Source: Collybiopsis luxurians FD-317 M1 (Eukaryota > Basidiomycota > Agaricomycetes > Agaricales > Omphalotaceae). Taken from it: 64,000 nt of DNA. The notes beneath the pieces are model-generated. The model did no database searches. It was given only the letters and a program-made list of their open reading frames with translations, and was not told where the DNA came from. Location: positions 372,001-436,000 of the forward strand of contig KN834750.1 of the NCBI GenBank assembly GCA_000827265.1. Direction: 5' to 3'. The position numbers were made by a program, and so were the translations under genes. This document shows positions 11,207-22,330 of the stretch, piece by piece (positions within the stretch are counted from its first letter, which is position 1; each line of letters begins with the position of its first letter).

Positions 11207-13107
11207 TCAATTTGGAATACATTTCGATGCACCGAGTCCCGCCTTTCTACCAAACACTGCGCCAGCTGTTAACCCACTACCTCCTGTAAAAGCGTAAATT
11301 AATTAGTCCGCTCGCATACGAGGAGCTTTTACCTGGATAATTCGTCCAGAACAAATTGCCAACCATTTCCCCCGTGCAGAACAGGCCGTGTATAGGCGCC
11401 CCAGTTGATTCTGACAGAACAGCGGCAGTCTCTGGATCGATAGCCAGACCTCCGAAAGTGAACGTTATCCCACAAGTTACCTGCAGAGTTCCCTCAAGTT
11501 AAACAGGAAATAATGTTGGACAAAAACTGACCTTTACGGCCATATACGGAGGCTTCTCAATTGTTAGGGCCCAGTTCGACTTGGGTGGGGAAAGTGAAAG
11601 CTGCGAAGACTGTGTCGATAGTCCATCCTTAACCGCTGGATCCCATTTACAGCTTGGGTTTTCCTGCCTGTGTTGCTTCACGCCTTCATTATAGGCGCGC
11701 ACTGTTTCAATCAGCTGAGCGCTATTCTGAAGACCAACGGATGAAAGCTTGTTTGCCAGCTCTTCGACACTGTCGGCAAAGATTTTCTCAACAACCCCGT
11801 CTCCGTACTCTTCTATGCGAAGAGAACCCAGCATGTTGGAGTCCCAGATTTGAAAGGCAAACCCTTCGGGTTGGAGCAATATCGCTTTCCCAAACTAATG
11901 ATCCGTTCGGAATCACACATAGCAGTAGAAAATACTTTCCTTACCTTGGCGTAGGTATAGTTTCTGTAATCCTCGCCTTCATCAACAAAGCGAAGTCCTT
12001 GAGCATTGACCATTATGCCCAGAGGATAACCAGACTTGGTATATTGGTTGGTGAGGTCTCTTGCGCCCGCCATTGATGGTGCATTCCAATCCCAACAAGT
12101 GCTATGACAGCTTGCCCAGTCGCCCACTAATTTGGCCCCGATGGACCGAGCAATAGCGAAGCAATCTCCTGCGGAGCATTGAAGGTTAAAAGCAAGCGTT
12201 CCGACTAGAACTAATGGATGTACCTGTATTGTATGGAGTGCCACGGACCTAAGAGACTTCAAAGTCAATCTTTCGGTGGTAATTACTCGACGGATCCACA
12301 CCTTGGCTCTCTCCCAACCCTGTCCCAAATGGGTAACTCGCAGTGCGGAATTCGCTTCGAAACCTCCGGCAGCCAATACGACTGCATGAGATTCAAGTTG
12401 AACTTCATGACCATTTCGGCGAACTACAACTCCGCAGATACGGTTGTCCCGTTTTATCAAGTTCAGAACAGGGCAATCAAACCAGATCTCCACACCGGCC
12501 TTTTTAAGCGCTTTCTGGTGAGCAGCAATAAGACCCTTCCCACCATCTTCGACGCTAGTAACGAGACCCCCCCAAAATTTCTGCCTACCGTTGACTTCAT
12601 AGGCTTGGCGATGGAATGACAGAATGAACGGGACCTGAACCTGTTCAGCGAGCCAAGTGAGTGCCTGACGAGAGTTGTCTGCGAGTGCAGAAACTAGAGT
12701 TGGATCAGAACGGCGTCCACCAAGCCGCATGACATCCTCAATGAATTCTACGTATGTTGCAAAGTTTATGGTAAAGGGGTGATCTATGCATCGGATATAT
12801 GCACACCTTCGCGGGTATAGGCGTCCATATCAATTAGCTTTGCCTGTTCCGGTGTAACGTTGTGCACTATATTCAAGAGATCTTCCACGCCGGTATGAAC
12901 GGTTCGGTGAGCGCCTGCAGTAAAATACCCGTTCCCTCCGACCCAATCTGAGGGACATTTATCGACCATCAGAACTGAGAACAGTCAATGAAGATACCAA
13001 ACTAGCTAGCAGAGAATATGGATACCCTTTTGACAGCCATGTTCCTTTGCACTTAGTGCTGCACAACTCCCTGCATGGCCGGAGCCTACCACTATACAAT
13101 CGTACAT
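11207..13107 (-). CDS. FAD-dependent dehydrogenase, fumarate reductase/TcuA-like flavoprotein
   Basis: Eight exons, join(11207..11283, 11333..11480, 11532..11894, 11945..12168, 12224..12248, 12302..12747, 12807..12974, 13026..13107), give 510 residues. The N-terminus MYDCIVVGSGHAGSCAALSA is the FAD-binding Rossmann fold (GxGxxG). VVLAAGGFEAN, GGLAIDP and the C-terminal YPGGSGLTAGAVFGRKAG are conserved in the succinate dehydrogenase/fumarate reductase flavoprotein superfamily. The overall look is closest, from memory, to bacterial tricarballylate dehydrogenase TcuA/CobZ and to 3-ketosteroid dehydrogenase-like enzymes. Substrate is not predictable. No mitochondrial leader is obvious. The chosen ATG sits directly before the Rossmann motif; an in-frame ATG 87 bp further up is possible. 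A 25-nt exon (12224-12248) codes RGTPYNT, which precedes GDCFAIARSIGA. Confidence 0.8.
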
Positions 13108-13120
13108 AGTGGATAGGGGA

Positions 13121-13146
13121 AAAGCGTTGGAAAGCGTTGGAAAGCG
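13121..13146. repeat. Short tandem repeat, 10-bp unit, 2.6 copies
   Basis: AAAGCGTTGG occurs twice in perfect tandem, followed by AAAGCG. It lies 14 bp before the start codon of the FAD dehydrogenase, so it is likely in that gene's leader. Confidence 0.8.
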
Positions 13147-14478
13147 AGAACATATGACGAAATGAAATCCCGTGATGACCTCGCTATGGACCATTGAACA
13201 AACCTCTACATACTTTCAGCGGAAAACGGCTCCCCGCTCTACACAATGATTGTGGCTCGAAGGATTTCCGCTTCACGACCTCGTGATCAATGACGTTACG
13301 TTTCAGTCGCGTTGCACCGGCTGTAAGTAGAGCAAGTTACCGGCGCACTCTACTGCTTTCGTGAATCAGCTTTCTTGCACCAAAATACTCTTCGAAGGGC
13401 GTTTTAACCTAGTTGAACTCCGATGTCAGTATTGGTTGCGAATATCTCAGTGTCTGGATTCTCTGTGTTTCCCTTCACCCGTTCGGTAAATGAAGGAAAA
13501 CGCACGCACAGCTGCGATGAAAATCTTATGATAGCCCTACAGTGGTACTTTTGTCAGCCTTTGGAATCATGGAAGGTGGAAAGGCTCTTCACACGACGCC
13601 AAAGAGTTGGGGAAAGTCAGCATCATGGAGCAATAGTCTCCTCAAGAAGAAACAAGTCAACAACGATCGCGGAGGGTAAACCTGAGAAAAATACAACAGT
13701 TGACGCGTTGACAGTTAAGTTGTTGAAGGAATACATATCATGGAGATATTGTTGAAATTGTTTTATTTTGCTTCTTTTTGTTTTTCGTCAAGTACCGACC
13801 GACGAAATCTCTCAAAACCACTACTGCCTGCTTAAATGATCTTGTGGTAGCTTCTCCTGCTAGTCTTACGATTGTGTATATTTTCAGCTTTCCCCTCGAT
13901 GAAATATCCATAGATATTCATTGAATCAGTCCAATATCGTCTTGGAAGTAATTGACTGCCCATATGGGATCCCGTTATGAACTGCATTCCACTAGACCAC
14001 TGCTTGCGCTGTAGGGACGGCTTACTGCAGTATGATCAGCTGCTTTGTTCTGCCCACTGGTGAGCAAGGCTTCACGGTACCCTCTTTCGCCGTTGTCAGG
14101 TCCTATTGCTTAGCAGCATTCCGGCCCGCCAGATCTTGCGGCTTTTTTCCCTTCAAAGATACCAAAACGAAAATGATTGCTACATGTACAGCTACCGGTG
14201 AGAACTGGCTATTCTCAGACAACGGTGCCTATGATTCGTGAGCGCAGGGGTCGCGCGCTTTGCGGATCTACGAGTACTTCGCCCAGCCAAACTTTATGAA
14301 AGGATCTGGAATGACCGAATACCACCGATCACAGCGCCGCCGACTCACACTAGACAACGATAGCGGATCGCTTTGACTGTTGGAGGATTGCAGAAGAGAC
14401 GCCAAGGTTTTAAAAAAACAATGCAAAACAATACACACGGACTACAGACACAGCGAAACAGGGCAAGAAGGCTGCGGC
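13147..14478. other. About 1.3 kb without a recognisable gene
   Basis: This lies between the start of the FAD dehydrogenase gene and the stop of AOS1, both on minus. It contains only short open frames (longest 110 codons at 13423-13755) with no family resemblance that I can see and no convincing splice chain. It must hold the promoter of the FAD gene and the 3' end of AOS1. A non-coding RNA or a fast-evolving small gene is possible but unsupported. Confidence 0.5.
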
Positions 14479-15817
14479 TCATGACATGGACATCTTACAT
14501 ACAGTCGCACCACCGGTATTTCCGTCAAAAGTGAAAAAATTCGCGATGGGTGATTCGCGCGCCGCCAGTGTCTTGAGTATGTCCTGAGCTAACATCCCAC
14601 CAACTATGGCACATACCGGCGAAAACTCATGTGCAGCTGTCATCGACACGGATCTTGAACAAATGAAATCAATTTCAACAAGTCTATTCAGATGAAAAAG
14701 ACTTACTCAATCAGACTGCGGGGCACCTTGGTCAAAACCTGTTTGTTCACATCTGCTGCTGAAACCAAAGAGTCTGCTATGGACTGAAGTTGATCAGTAT
14801 CCTGAGCACTAGGAAGACGGTTCTGGGTTGATTGAAATTGCCAAAGCGCTAGGCGAATAATATGAGCTTCTGCCCAAACTTCCAGGAGACTTTTCTTAAT
14901 CTTACAGATAATTGAGAAGACAGGTGCTGGATTGAGCTCCTTAGTTTGACGTTTGGACAAAGCAGACCAGCGGTGGCGCAGGGCATCCTCTAGCGAGGGA
15001 TACGAGGCCCTAACTTTGACACTTTTCTGTGCATCTTTCGGTGCAGATCGATCTCTGTGCCAATGAGTGACGGGGGTTGCGGTACCAGAGAGCACATAAC
15101 CTACGGCGAAATGTAATCATGTTCTAGTAGATCACAAAAGATGTAGCCTAAAAGACCATATGTCCCTCCTGAATAAAATGGCTTTCTCGACCGACGACAT
15201 ATGTCATTCATTCGAATCTACGACAGTCATTAGTACGCCATGCCGCAAGAACGCACTTGCTCACAAGGTCATCCCGGTCCCAATCCGTGACACAGACAAG
15301 ATCAACGCCATTTATAGTAGATTCAAAGTTTTGATTGTCCAAAGCATCGAACGATGGGACGGTTTCAATGGTCACAAGCGGGTTTAAACTTTCAATCCGG
15401 GCCTTTGCAGCATCGACTCTCTGTAAGGGAGTCCGAGAATTATCCACTTAATATCCGAGTGCGTGTGTAGATGAAAGAACACTCACCTTTTTCCCCACAT
15501 CGTCATCGCGGAAGAAGAATCCAGCGCCGAGATCTTCCTCCGCTACATCGTCCCCATCTACAATTACCAATTTTCCGATTCCCGCCAGAACAATGTTCTT
15601 AATGGTCTCTGTAGCCGTGCCCCGAAGCTTGACCACGAGAATCGCAGCGTTCCGCATCCTAATCGTCTCAATCAGCTTGAAAAACTATACCAGATTCTGA
15701 AAAAGGCAAAGTCCTTACTAGCCTGGGTACTTACCTCTGCTGCGCCTCGATACCCCATAAGCGAATCTGTCGGTCGTAGCGGCCTTGCTCTTCTTCTGTG
15801 AACTCTATGGATGACAT
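14479..15817 (-). CDS. AOS1: SUMO-activating enzyme subunit 1 (Aos1/SAE1)
   Basis: Together with Uba2 it activates SUMO (Smt3) by adenylation for transfer to Ubc9; it acts mainly in the nucleus. Six exons, join(14479..14653, 14707..15054, 15105..15217, 15265..15420, 15487..15658, 15735..15817), give 348 residues, matching the family. The N-terminus reads EEEQGRYDRQIRLWGIEAQQ, followed by RMRNAAILVV, the nucleotide fold KNIVLAGIGKLVIVDGDDV and the stretch LGAGFFFR. FYSGGTYGLLGYIFCDLLEH and EFSPVCAIVGGMLAQDILK are also diagnostic. The start is the ATG 13 codons before the RYDRQIRLWG motif. Aos1 lacks the catalytic cysteine, which is in Uba2. A CACGTG box lies at 15906-15911, about 90 bp upstream of the start. 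Confidence 0.95.
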
Positions 15818-16184
15818 TGTTTTGAAGCCCAGTTCACAGATAAGCCCAAGTTGTTCCAGGTCGTTTGGGAGCAGGATGAAAGATGAAAATTACGCGACGC
15901 GTCAACACGTGCAATTAAGCGCGCAAAAGCCCTCATTCTAGTTTCTTTTTTCAAATTTTTGCAACGGCGTAAATTTAATTTTATTGCAATAAGATAGTTA
16001 GAGCTAGACTGTCTGCTTTTTAATACAAGTTTGTAAGTTGACACTGTGGGGTATAAGTGGTATCGGTAAAGACGTCGTGGTACAGGAGCAAATGATACAA
16101 TCAGTTACAATAACCAAGGCCCGGGGATCGACGGAAACATGATGAAAATAAAAAATCTCAGCGAAAATTTGGTAGTGGATGGAG
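15818..16184. other. AOS1 promoter and Zn2Cys6 gene 3' end
   Basis: No coding signal seen. It holds an AT-rich stretch (about 15945-16025) and a CACGTG box at 15906-15911. Confidence 0.5.
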
Positions 16185-19044
16185 TCAACCCATCATCCCC
16201 ATGCCGTCCCCACTGGAGGTATCACCATCATCCAGTCTGGAGATGCGAGTGATCATCAGAAAATATTGCGAAAAAAGTAATTCTAGACACGCACAAATAG
16301 TTCCTTTCAATTTCGGATAAGATGCTCAGGAAGTCCCCTTGTCATAAATTATTGTAAGCGAGAGATCCCACGAATTGAAGAGCCATATGAACATACATAG
16401 ATACGCATGAGCACGCGCCGCTGAAGCAGGTGCAGTTTCCACTTTCTTCACTGCATCAAGCAGCGTGGATGCAACGAACCGTACTTTATGAACCTTTGAG
16501 AGGATGAGATGATTGAATGGAACAGCAGTGAGATGACGGTGGGTACTTACCAAACTTGGCCCATTGGTAGCAATCGATTGAATGGGAATGCTAAACACAG
16601 GCATCAGTTTTCCGAGGGATCAGGCACGCTGTGGAGAGGGAACTATTACACACCTATGGAGAATGTTAAGCAACTCTCTGGCTACTGCTTCGCGATCTTC
16701 TGCAACCTTCTGATCGTCAAGACTGCCTTGAAGGGAGAGCAAGAGCTCATCTCGGTATTGCTCGATCACAAACCGGACCAGTTGCTTAAAAAAAGGGAAA
16801 AAGTCAGAACAGTTCCTAATAGCCAATCAGATAGAAGATGAAATTGTTCGTACCTGGGTCACGTAGAGGTTGGCCTGCATCACCAGGAACGGATTGAGAG
16901 CATTGGCCCGAGAGGCGTTCGGGTTGTCGAAGAAATCTTTGACTTCATCAAAGGTTGCTTTTCGAAAGCCTGCTCCTCCGTATTCCGGTGGAAGATGTGA
17001 GTGGGAGAGAACCGGCTTTAGGCGTAACGGTTCCGGGGCAAGACTGAGTGCGCCTAGTATTCTTTGATGAAGAGATTGAACTTCTTCTAACCGGGCTGTG
17101 GCGAATTGTCCTTGAGGTGGGGATCTCTTGTCTACCCTGATTCGTACGAGAATTTCTCCGAGGAGAGCAAATATCCGAGACGTATAGTTCAACCCAGAAA
17201 CCACGGCAGTTTTTCCGTGCGGCTGTGGTAAATACGCGTTGGGCGTGATACTGGAGAACCGAAATATCGCCGTTCAGTGATCACATAGTCCCACGAGAAA
17301 AAGAGAGAATCTGCGAGTACTCACTATTCGTCATCGAGCTCTTTGGGAAAATGCACGGAACAATCTTCATCTCGGAGACAGATCGGTCTCCCTAGAAGAA
17401 TGGACATTGATTTATCGGCTGTAAGAGAAACGCATCAAGCTAAACAAGCGTAGGACGACGTGGGCGCACAGACCTCCGAATAGTAGCCAGAAAATTCGCC
17501 GGCGGACTTCACATTCGATAGGGTCAAGGCCTTCGTATGACGCTTCTTCATGCATACGAAGCGTTACAGCAATATGCGCGGCCTCTCCGAAGGCTGCGTG
17601 CTGCGTCGCATCATGACCCTCGCAGAAATGATATACACAGTCACTATGCCAGTTTTAGTCTTGCAGTGAGCGTAGGTTTATGCTGACACATACAAATATC
17701 GTATAACGACATGCATAGATGTCGGAGGATCATAGGATGCCACAGAGATGTGGCGACTAGCTTCGTGACAAGTCTGAAATGGCTAGTTGAGCTAAAACGT
17801 GGATGCCATGAGCTGGCGACTTACCTGGGCCAGCTTGTGAACTACTGGTCTTTCCAAGGGAAGGTATGAGCGAGGAACTTGCGCCAATGTTGAAGCGACC
17901 GTGGACATGACGAGTGCAAAGAAGAGAGGATCGCGTTCTTCTCGTCGAGCATGTAAATCGGCCATGAAGGAGGGTTTATGAACGCATGGAGTAAGTGGAT
18001 ATACGTAGTCAAAGAACAATGCAATAATAAGATAGATGGTGTCCCGGGGGGCAATTTCTTCCAGACGATGAGGGCGATAATAATACGAAAGAGGAGGGAT
18101 ACTAGAATGTGAATGATGTTGCTTGTATGACCAGTTGTAGAGGGGATATGTATTAAGAGAGTCAGAACCAACTGGGTATGAAATATTATCTTCGGCTTTT
18201 GGAGAATGAGATAGGTCGTTGGTGAAGGGGGGAGATGGAAGGGCGCCGTTGTTGCCGGAATAGTGCGAATGGTATGTATCTGCAGCGATGGGATAGCGTG
18301 AAGGGGAAATGGCCATGGAAGGAATTGAGGGGATCGAAGGAATCGAGGGTACCGAGTTGATCGACGTGTCCGAGAATGGGCTTTTCGGACCTAGAGTCGG
18401 CGAGACCACCGACTGAGTGGGACTTGCGATAGTAGAAATCGGGGAAACAGAGTGTTCAGGATCGGGCTGAGATTCTGGAGGGTTTGCAGCAGCAGCAGCC
18501 GCTTCTTGAAGACGCCGAAGATACCTGCCAGGTTGATCGATATAGGGATGCCACCAGAAAATTCGCGTACGACGTACAAGTTTGGAGGACCGCGTTTTTT
18601 TGGCTGGTACTCGTATGTGCAAGGAATACCTAGGGTGATACAGTGCTTGCATGACTGCTTTGCATCTTCTGGGTTTTCGCGTGCGCATCGAACTTTACGA
18701 GCTCTGCAGGCATCACAGCCTAGATGTCGGGGTCAAAAAAACAGAAATTGCGGGAATTTTTCGGATTTGGACGTACTCTGGGACTGACGCCTAGATGAAA
18801 AGGAAAAGAATCAGCAAAAAGAAAAAGTAAAAAGTAAAAGATGAACAACATGATAGGTGAAAGACAGTAGGAGAAGAGAGGAAAGAGAAGTGGGGGGAGA
18901 ATGCGGGGATGAAGGGACGGGAACTAGTAATTCTACGCGGTGCGGATAAAGGTCGGCGATCACCTACTTTCGTTTTGTGGGGTGAGGTTCCTGGGTATCT
19001 GAAGGAGGAGTGGAAGAAGAATCTTTTCTTGGACGAGCAGGCAT
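16185..19044 (-). CDS. Zn(II)2Cys6 transcription factor with fungal-specific domain
   Basis: Thirteen exons (19044 down to 16185, including 18968..19044, 18777..18790, 18578..18719, 17825..18524) give 669 residues. A basic N-terminus ending HPTKRKRQSQ precedes the zinc cluster CDACRARKVRC, which continues to CKHC and a sixth Cys in GIPC. Spacing is C-X2-C-X6-C-X11-C-X2-C-X6-C, the binuclear cluster that binds CGG half-sites. A Gln/Ala linker and a Ser/Pro-rich region with repeated SIP units follow. The fungal transcription factor domain then shows DYVYPLTPCVHKPSF, EVRRRIFWLLFGGRPICLRD and DELLLSLQGSL. The tail ends GDGMGMMG. Regulated genes cannot be inferred; no pathway cluster surrounds it. 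Exon 2 is only 14 nt, just before the zinc cluster. Every join keeps frame, so the model is good. Confidence 0.88.
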
Positions 19045-19380
19045 TGGTACACAAAGCAATTTGCGGTTCTGTTGACACAACAAGTCCCCTTCTTATATCA
19101 AAAATCGGTTTACTTCTTCTGGCCTATTTTACAATTCAACCAAACTACAACCCGTTTGCAACAAATCTAGGTCCATGTGACGGAACAAAAGCAGCAACCT
19201 CTCTTTCGTTTCCGGGGTTGGTCCGGCTCATCCTTCCCCAAGCCTCTTTTCCCGCACCCCGCATCGTTTCGGGGCCTTTAGAGGCTGAAGCTTCCTTCAA
19301 CTCTATCTCACGTGTCTTTCTACCATATGTCAGAGTTTATTAGATGCGAATCTACTTGTGTTTGTATTACTTCCAGGTCT
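19045..19380. other. Spacer between Zn2Cys6 regulator start and PPR-like gene stop
   Basis: Presumed promoter of the zinc-cluster regulator plus the 3' end of the neighbouring gene. A CACGTG box is at 19309-19314. No gene seen. Confidence 0.5.
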
Positions 19381-21735
19381 CTACTTTTTGGCATTGTACG
19401 GAGGTCGCTCCCTGAGTTCCCTTAGCATAACAAAGTTGGTTCTTGTCTGAAGGAGACTTTTTCGTAACAGTCGTCGAATGAAAACCTGCTCTGCGTCATC
19501 CCATTCTGCGGAAAATTTCAGCAGCAGCTGCCAAAACTTGAAAGCCAACTGTGCCTCCCCTTCCCTGAGCGCCGCAAATACCATGTACTTGCCCATATCA
19601 GGAGATGAGAGCCGTCCCTGTTCCGGCATCGCCTGCAAAAGGTCCAGGGCATCCTGCAAATGCTGAATCTTCGTTTTACCAAATCCCTCCTCCATGGTAA
19701 CACTCGCACGGGTAAGTGAAAAGAGTCCTTGAGGGGAAAGCTGAATATTGCCAGCACGGGCTTGTTGAAGCAGGTTCCCAACCAGCTCCATATCCCCGTG
19801 AGCAAGTGCGTGATGGATGACAGTCCCGAACGTTACAGAGTCGGGCTGAATCCCTCGCTCTATCATTACTTGAATCATTTTGGCGGCGGTTACGGGCCTG
19901 TGCTCAGCAAGCGCAGATAGACCGATGTTAATGTCATGAAGATCGGGAACTTCGCGGCGACGGATGAGAGCCCTGAAAACACGAAAGCCCTCCTCGAAGT
20001 CTCCCGAGACAAAATATGCTCGTGCAAGAGAAGACAGATTGGCATGCTGGGCCTGGTCCAGCGGCTCATGAGACTCAACAAAAGCCCCAATAACCCTCTG
20101 AACAAATTGCCTGATGTCTTGAAGGCGCGTCTCGATGTCTTGCGCTCGCTCGGCGTCAATGGAAAGGCCCTCGCCTTCTTCCGCACCCCCCTCCGGCGCA
20201 GCCACTTTCCCACTATCTGGAGTCCGAAGACTTGCTTCCAATAACTTGGCTATACGCGTGAAAAGCCTAACCATCTTCGTCAACAGCGCACTATTGCCGG
20301 TCACCAAAATTTTGTCTTTCCCAACAGAGTATCGTTCCCAAAGTACTCTTGCAGACGTGCCAAATCCCTGACCGACAACAAGAACCAAAAATTTGGCTCT
20401 ATCTTGAACGGGAAGGAACGCTTTGTTTTGCGCAACTTCGTCTGCAAGTGTTCGGGCCAAGTGCGAGTTACCCTTTTCTTCAGTAAGAAAGGTCATCAAG
20501 AAAAGCAATGCTTGCCCTTGGGGGGCTGCATAGCGATGCTCGGCTTCGATGGCAGGTTCTCGGGTAAATGCATAAAGCCTTCGAGCAACGGCACCCAAAC
20601 GATTTTCTGCCGCGGCGGTATATGCCAGACGAATGATACTGTTCTGAACTGGGGCTAAGAGATGAATGCGGGTGATCACGTCGATACATCGATGCATCTC
20701 GTCAAGATGGGGATTGCGGAAGCTTGCGTATAGGGTTTCCGTCATAAGGTCGAGGAGGGAGGGATCAAGGGACTGGTGAATATGAGTAGGGGGCGACACC
20801 GGTGATTCAGCATTTGAGTTGGGATCCAAGGCATGATGCTTTTGTCGTATCGCTGCTTCCAACTCTTTTTCTGGCGGAAGGTATTGGAGTAACAAGCGAA
20901 GAAGAAGGTCGTGCTTGTACCAGTACAAGCAACTTCGCGCAAGGGTCACAGATATGATATAGTTGAAGTCGTTGGAACTCGTGGGTGCTTGTTGTACAGC
21001 TTCGGGGGGGATGTAAAGTTTCTCTGTGAGAATCTGGAAAAGCTCTAAAGCAAGTTTCTCGTTCTTCAATAGCAGAAGGTAGTATAAGAGTTCGAAAGCA
21101 GCGTCAACAATGTAGGGCAATTCTTGAGTTACGGACTCTGCTCCGGCTGGAACGCGACCGAGGAACTTTATTCGACCCATGATCGTGGTATACAGCACCT
21201 CACTAAAGTCTCTACCGAACGGGGTTCTGGCGTATTCAACGGCAATTCGGTAAGTGAGCAACTTTAGATGGTAAGAGGAAACTTTGTCAAGTTTGCCGCC
21301 CCATGCGAATGCCTGTAAAATCTTGTGTATGATGTTGGGCAGAAGCAGTCTATGGTCGGTGTGGATAAGTAACTGGCGTAGAGCAGCATTCCGGGTCGGA
21401 GCGTTGGGAAGGTTCAGTAAATCATTGGTAATTGATACCAAAGCTAATTTATCCCCTGCTTCGACTGCTTCGTTCATGAGACGAACCAAGGAAGCGGGGG
21501 ATAATTTCTGGTCTCCATTAGAATGAAACTCCATGTACCGGCGCAAAGTTGTATCATCCGACGGGACAATGTTGACATCCTTTACCAAGCTGGAGAAAAC
21601 TGAAGAACTTGAAGGTTTTGTAGAGATGAAAAGTCTTTGGACAGTGAGGGGAGATATTTTATTGAGATTAATGAAGGATAAACTTGGATGAAGGATGCAC
21701 AGTCGATGAAGCAAAGGGCGGCGACACAGAAACAT
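19381..21735 (-). CDS. PPR-like mitochondrial protein
   Basis: A single uninterrupted frame of 784 codons. The N-terminus (MFLCRRPLLHRLC, rich in Arg, Leu and Ser with almost no acidic residues) looks like a mitochondrial targeting sequence. The body is almost entirely alpha-helical in character. It contains at least one clear pentatricopeptide-type repeat (ERGIQPDSVTFGTVIHHALA followed by DMELVGNLLQQA, about residues 630-665) and weaker helical pairs upstream. PPR proteins bind organelle RNA and control its processing, stability or translation. The target transcript is unknown, and I cannot assign it to a named yeast factor. It stands out as intronless among intron-rich neighbours. A good GT-AG pair upstream of the ATG (about 21743-21802) may be an intron in the 5' leader. 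Confidence 0.75.
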   Translation of the reverse strand: MFLCRRPLLHRLCILHPSLSFINLNKISPLTVQRLFISTKPSSSSVFSSLVKDVNIVPSDDTTLRRYMEFHSNGDQKLSPASLVRLMNEAVEAGDKLALVSITNDLLNLPNAPTRNAALRQLLIHTDHRLLLPNIIHKILQAFAWGGKLDKVSSYHLKLLTYRIAVEYARTPFGRDFSEVLYTTIMGRIKFLGRVPAGAESVTQELPYIVDAAFELLYYLLLLKNEKLALELFQILTEKLYIPPEAVQQAPTSSNDFNYIISVTLARSCLYWYKHDLLLRLLLQYLPPEKELEAAIRQKHHALDPNSNAESPVSPPTHIHQSLDPSLLDLMTETLYASFRNPHLDEMHRCIDVITRIHLLAPVQNSIIRLAYTAAAENRLGAVARRLYAFTREPAIEAEHRYAAPQGQALLFLMTFLTEEKGNSHLARTLADEVAQNKAFLPVQDRAKFLVLVVGQGFGTSARVLWERYSVGKDKILVTGNSALLTKMVRLFTRIAKLLEASLRTPDSGKVAAPEGGAEEGEGLSIDAERAQDIETRLQDIRQFVQRVIGAFVESHEPLDQAQHANLSSLARAYFVSGDFEEGFRVFRALIRRREVPDLHDINIGLSALAEHRPVTAAKMIQVMIERGIQPDSVTFGTVIHHALAHGDMELVGNLLQQARAGNIQLSPQGLFSLTRASVTMEEGFGKTKIQHLQDALDLLQAMPEQGRLSSPDMGKYMVFAALREGEAQLAFKFWQLLLKFSAEWDDAEQVFIRRLLRKSLLQTRTNFVMLRELRERPPYNAKK

Positions 21736-22330
21736 AAGTTAGCTAGGACGCGCCAGGATTCATGAGATTAACTGCAGACCCTGGTGTAAAGGATATACTC
21801 ACCACATGCCGCAAACAAAGCAATTTTCTTGGGCTGTAATGAAATTGCCCGTCAATTAGTATGCTACCCCCAATAATGTCCAGGTAGCTGGCGTGGTCAA
21901 TGGTCCAGGTCAAGTCGGGAAAAAATGCGCGCAGAAACGTGACTTGTATTGCTCATCAAATTGCTCATTAAAATTCACAACAACATCTAACTTCGACGTA
22001 AGTATATCAGCTTGGGCCAGACTTTTTCTGGCTGCTGGAACGCCTGTACTTATTAGAAGAATTATGAATTTTAGATGGGTTCTGATATTTCACTTTTGTT
22101 TTCTTTCGGCTATACTGCATGGGTACTGAAGCATTGGGAATAAATATCTTATATTGCATAAAATAAAATCAGCCTGTACTGGTCACAGAAAAAGCGCGCA
22201 AACTCTTGCTATATTGCTTCCTCCTTCCGCTGCATCGCTAGCAACACTGACGCTGTTGGACCTTCCAGTGTTCCACCAATCGCCTCCGCTTCCGAATTCC
22301 GAATCCTATTTTCAACAACTCACTTACTGA
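21736..22330. other. Spacer between two divergent genes
   Basis: Promoter region for the PPR-like gene (minus) and the uncharacterised gene (plus). It contains a 79-codon open frame (21893-22129) that I do not trust because it resembles nothing and its end is low in coding character. Confidence 0.4.
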
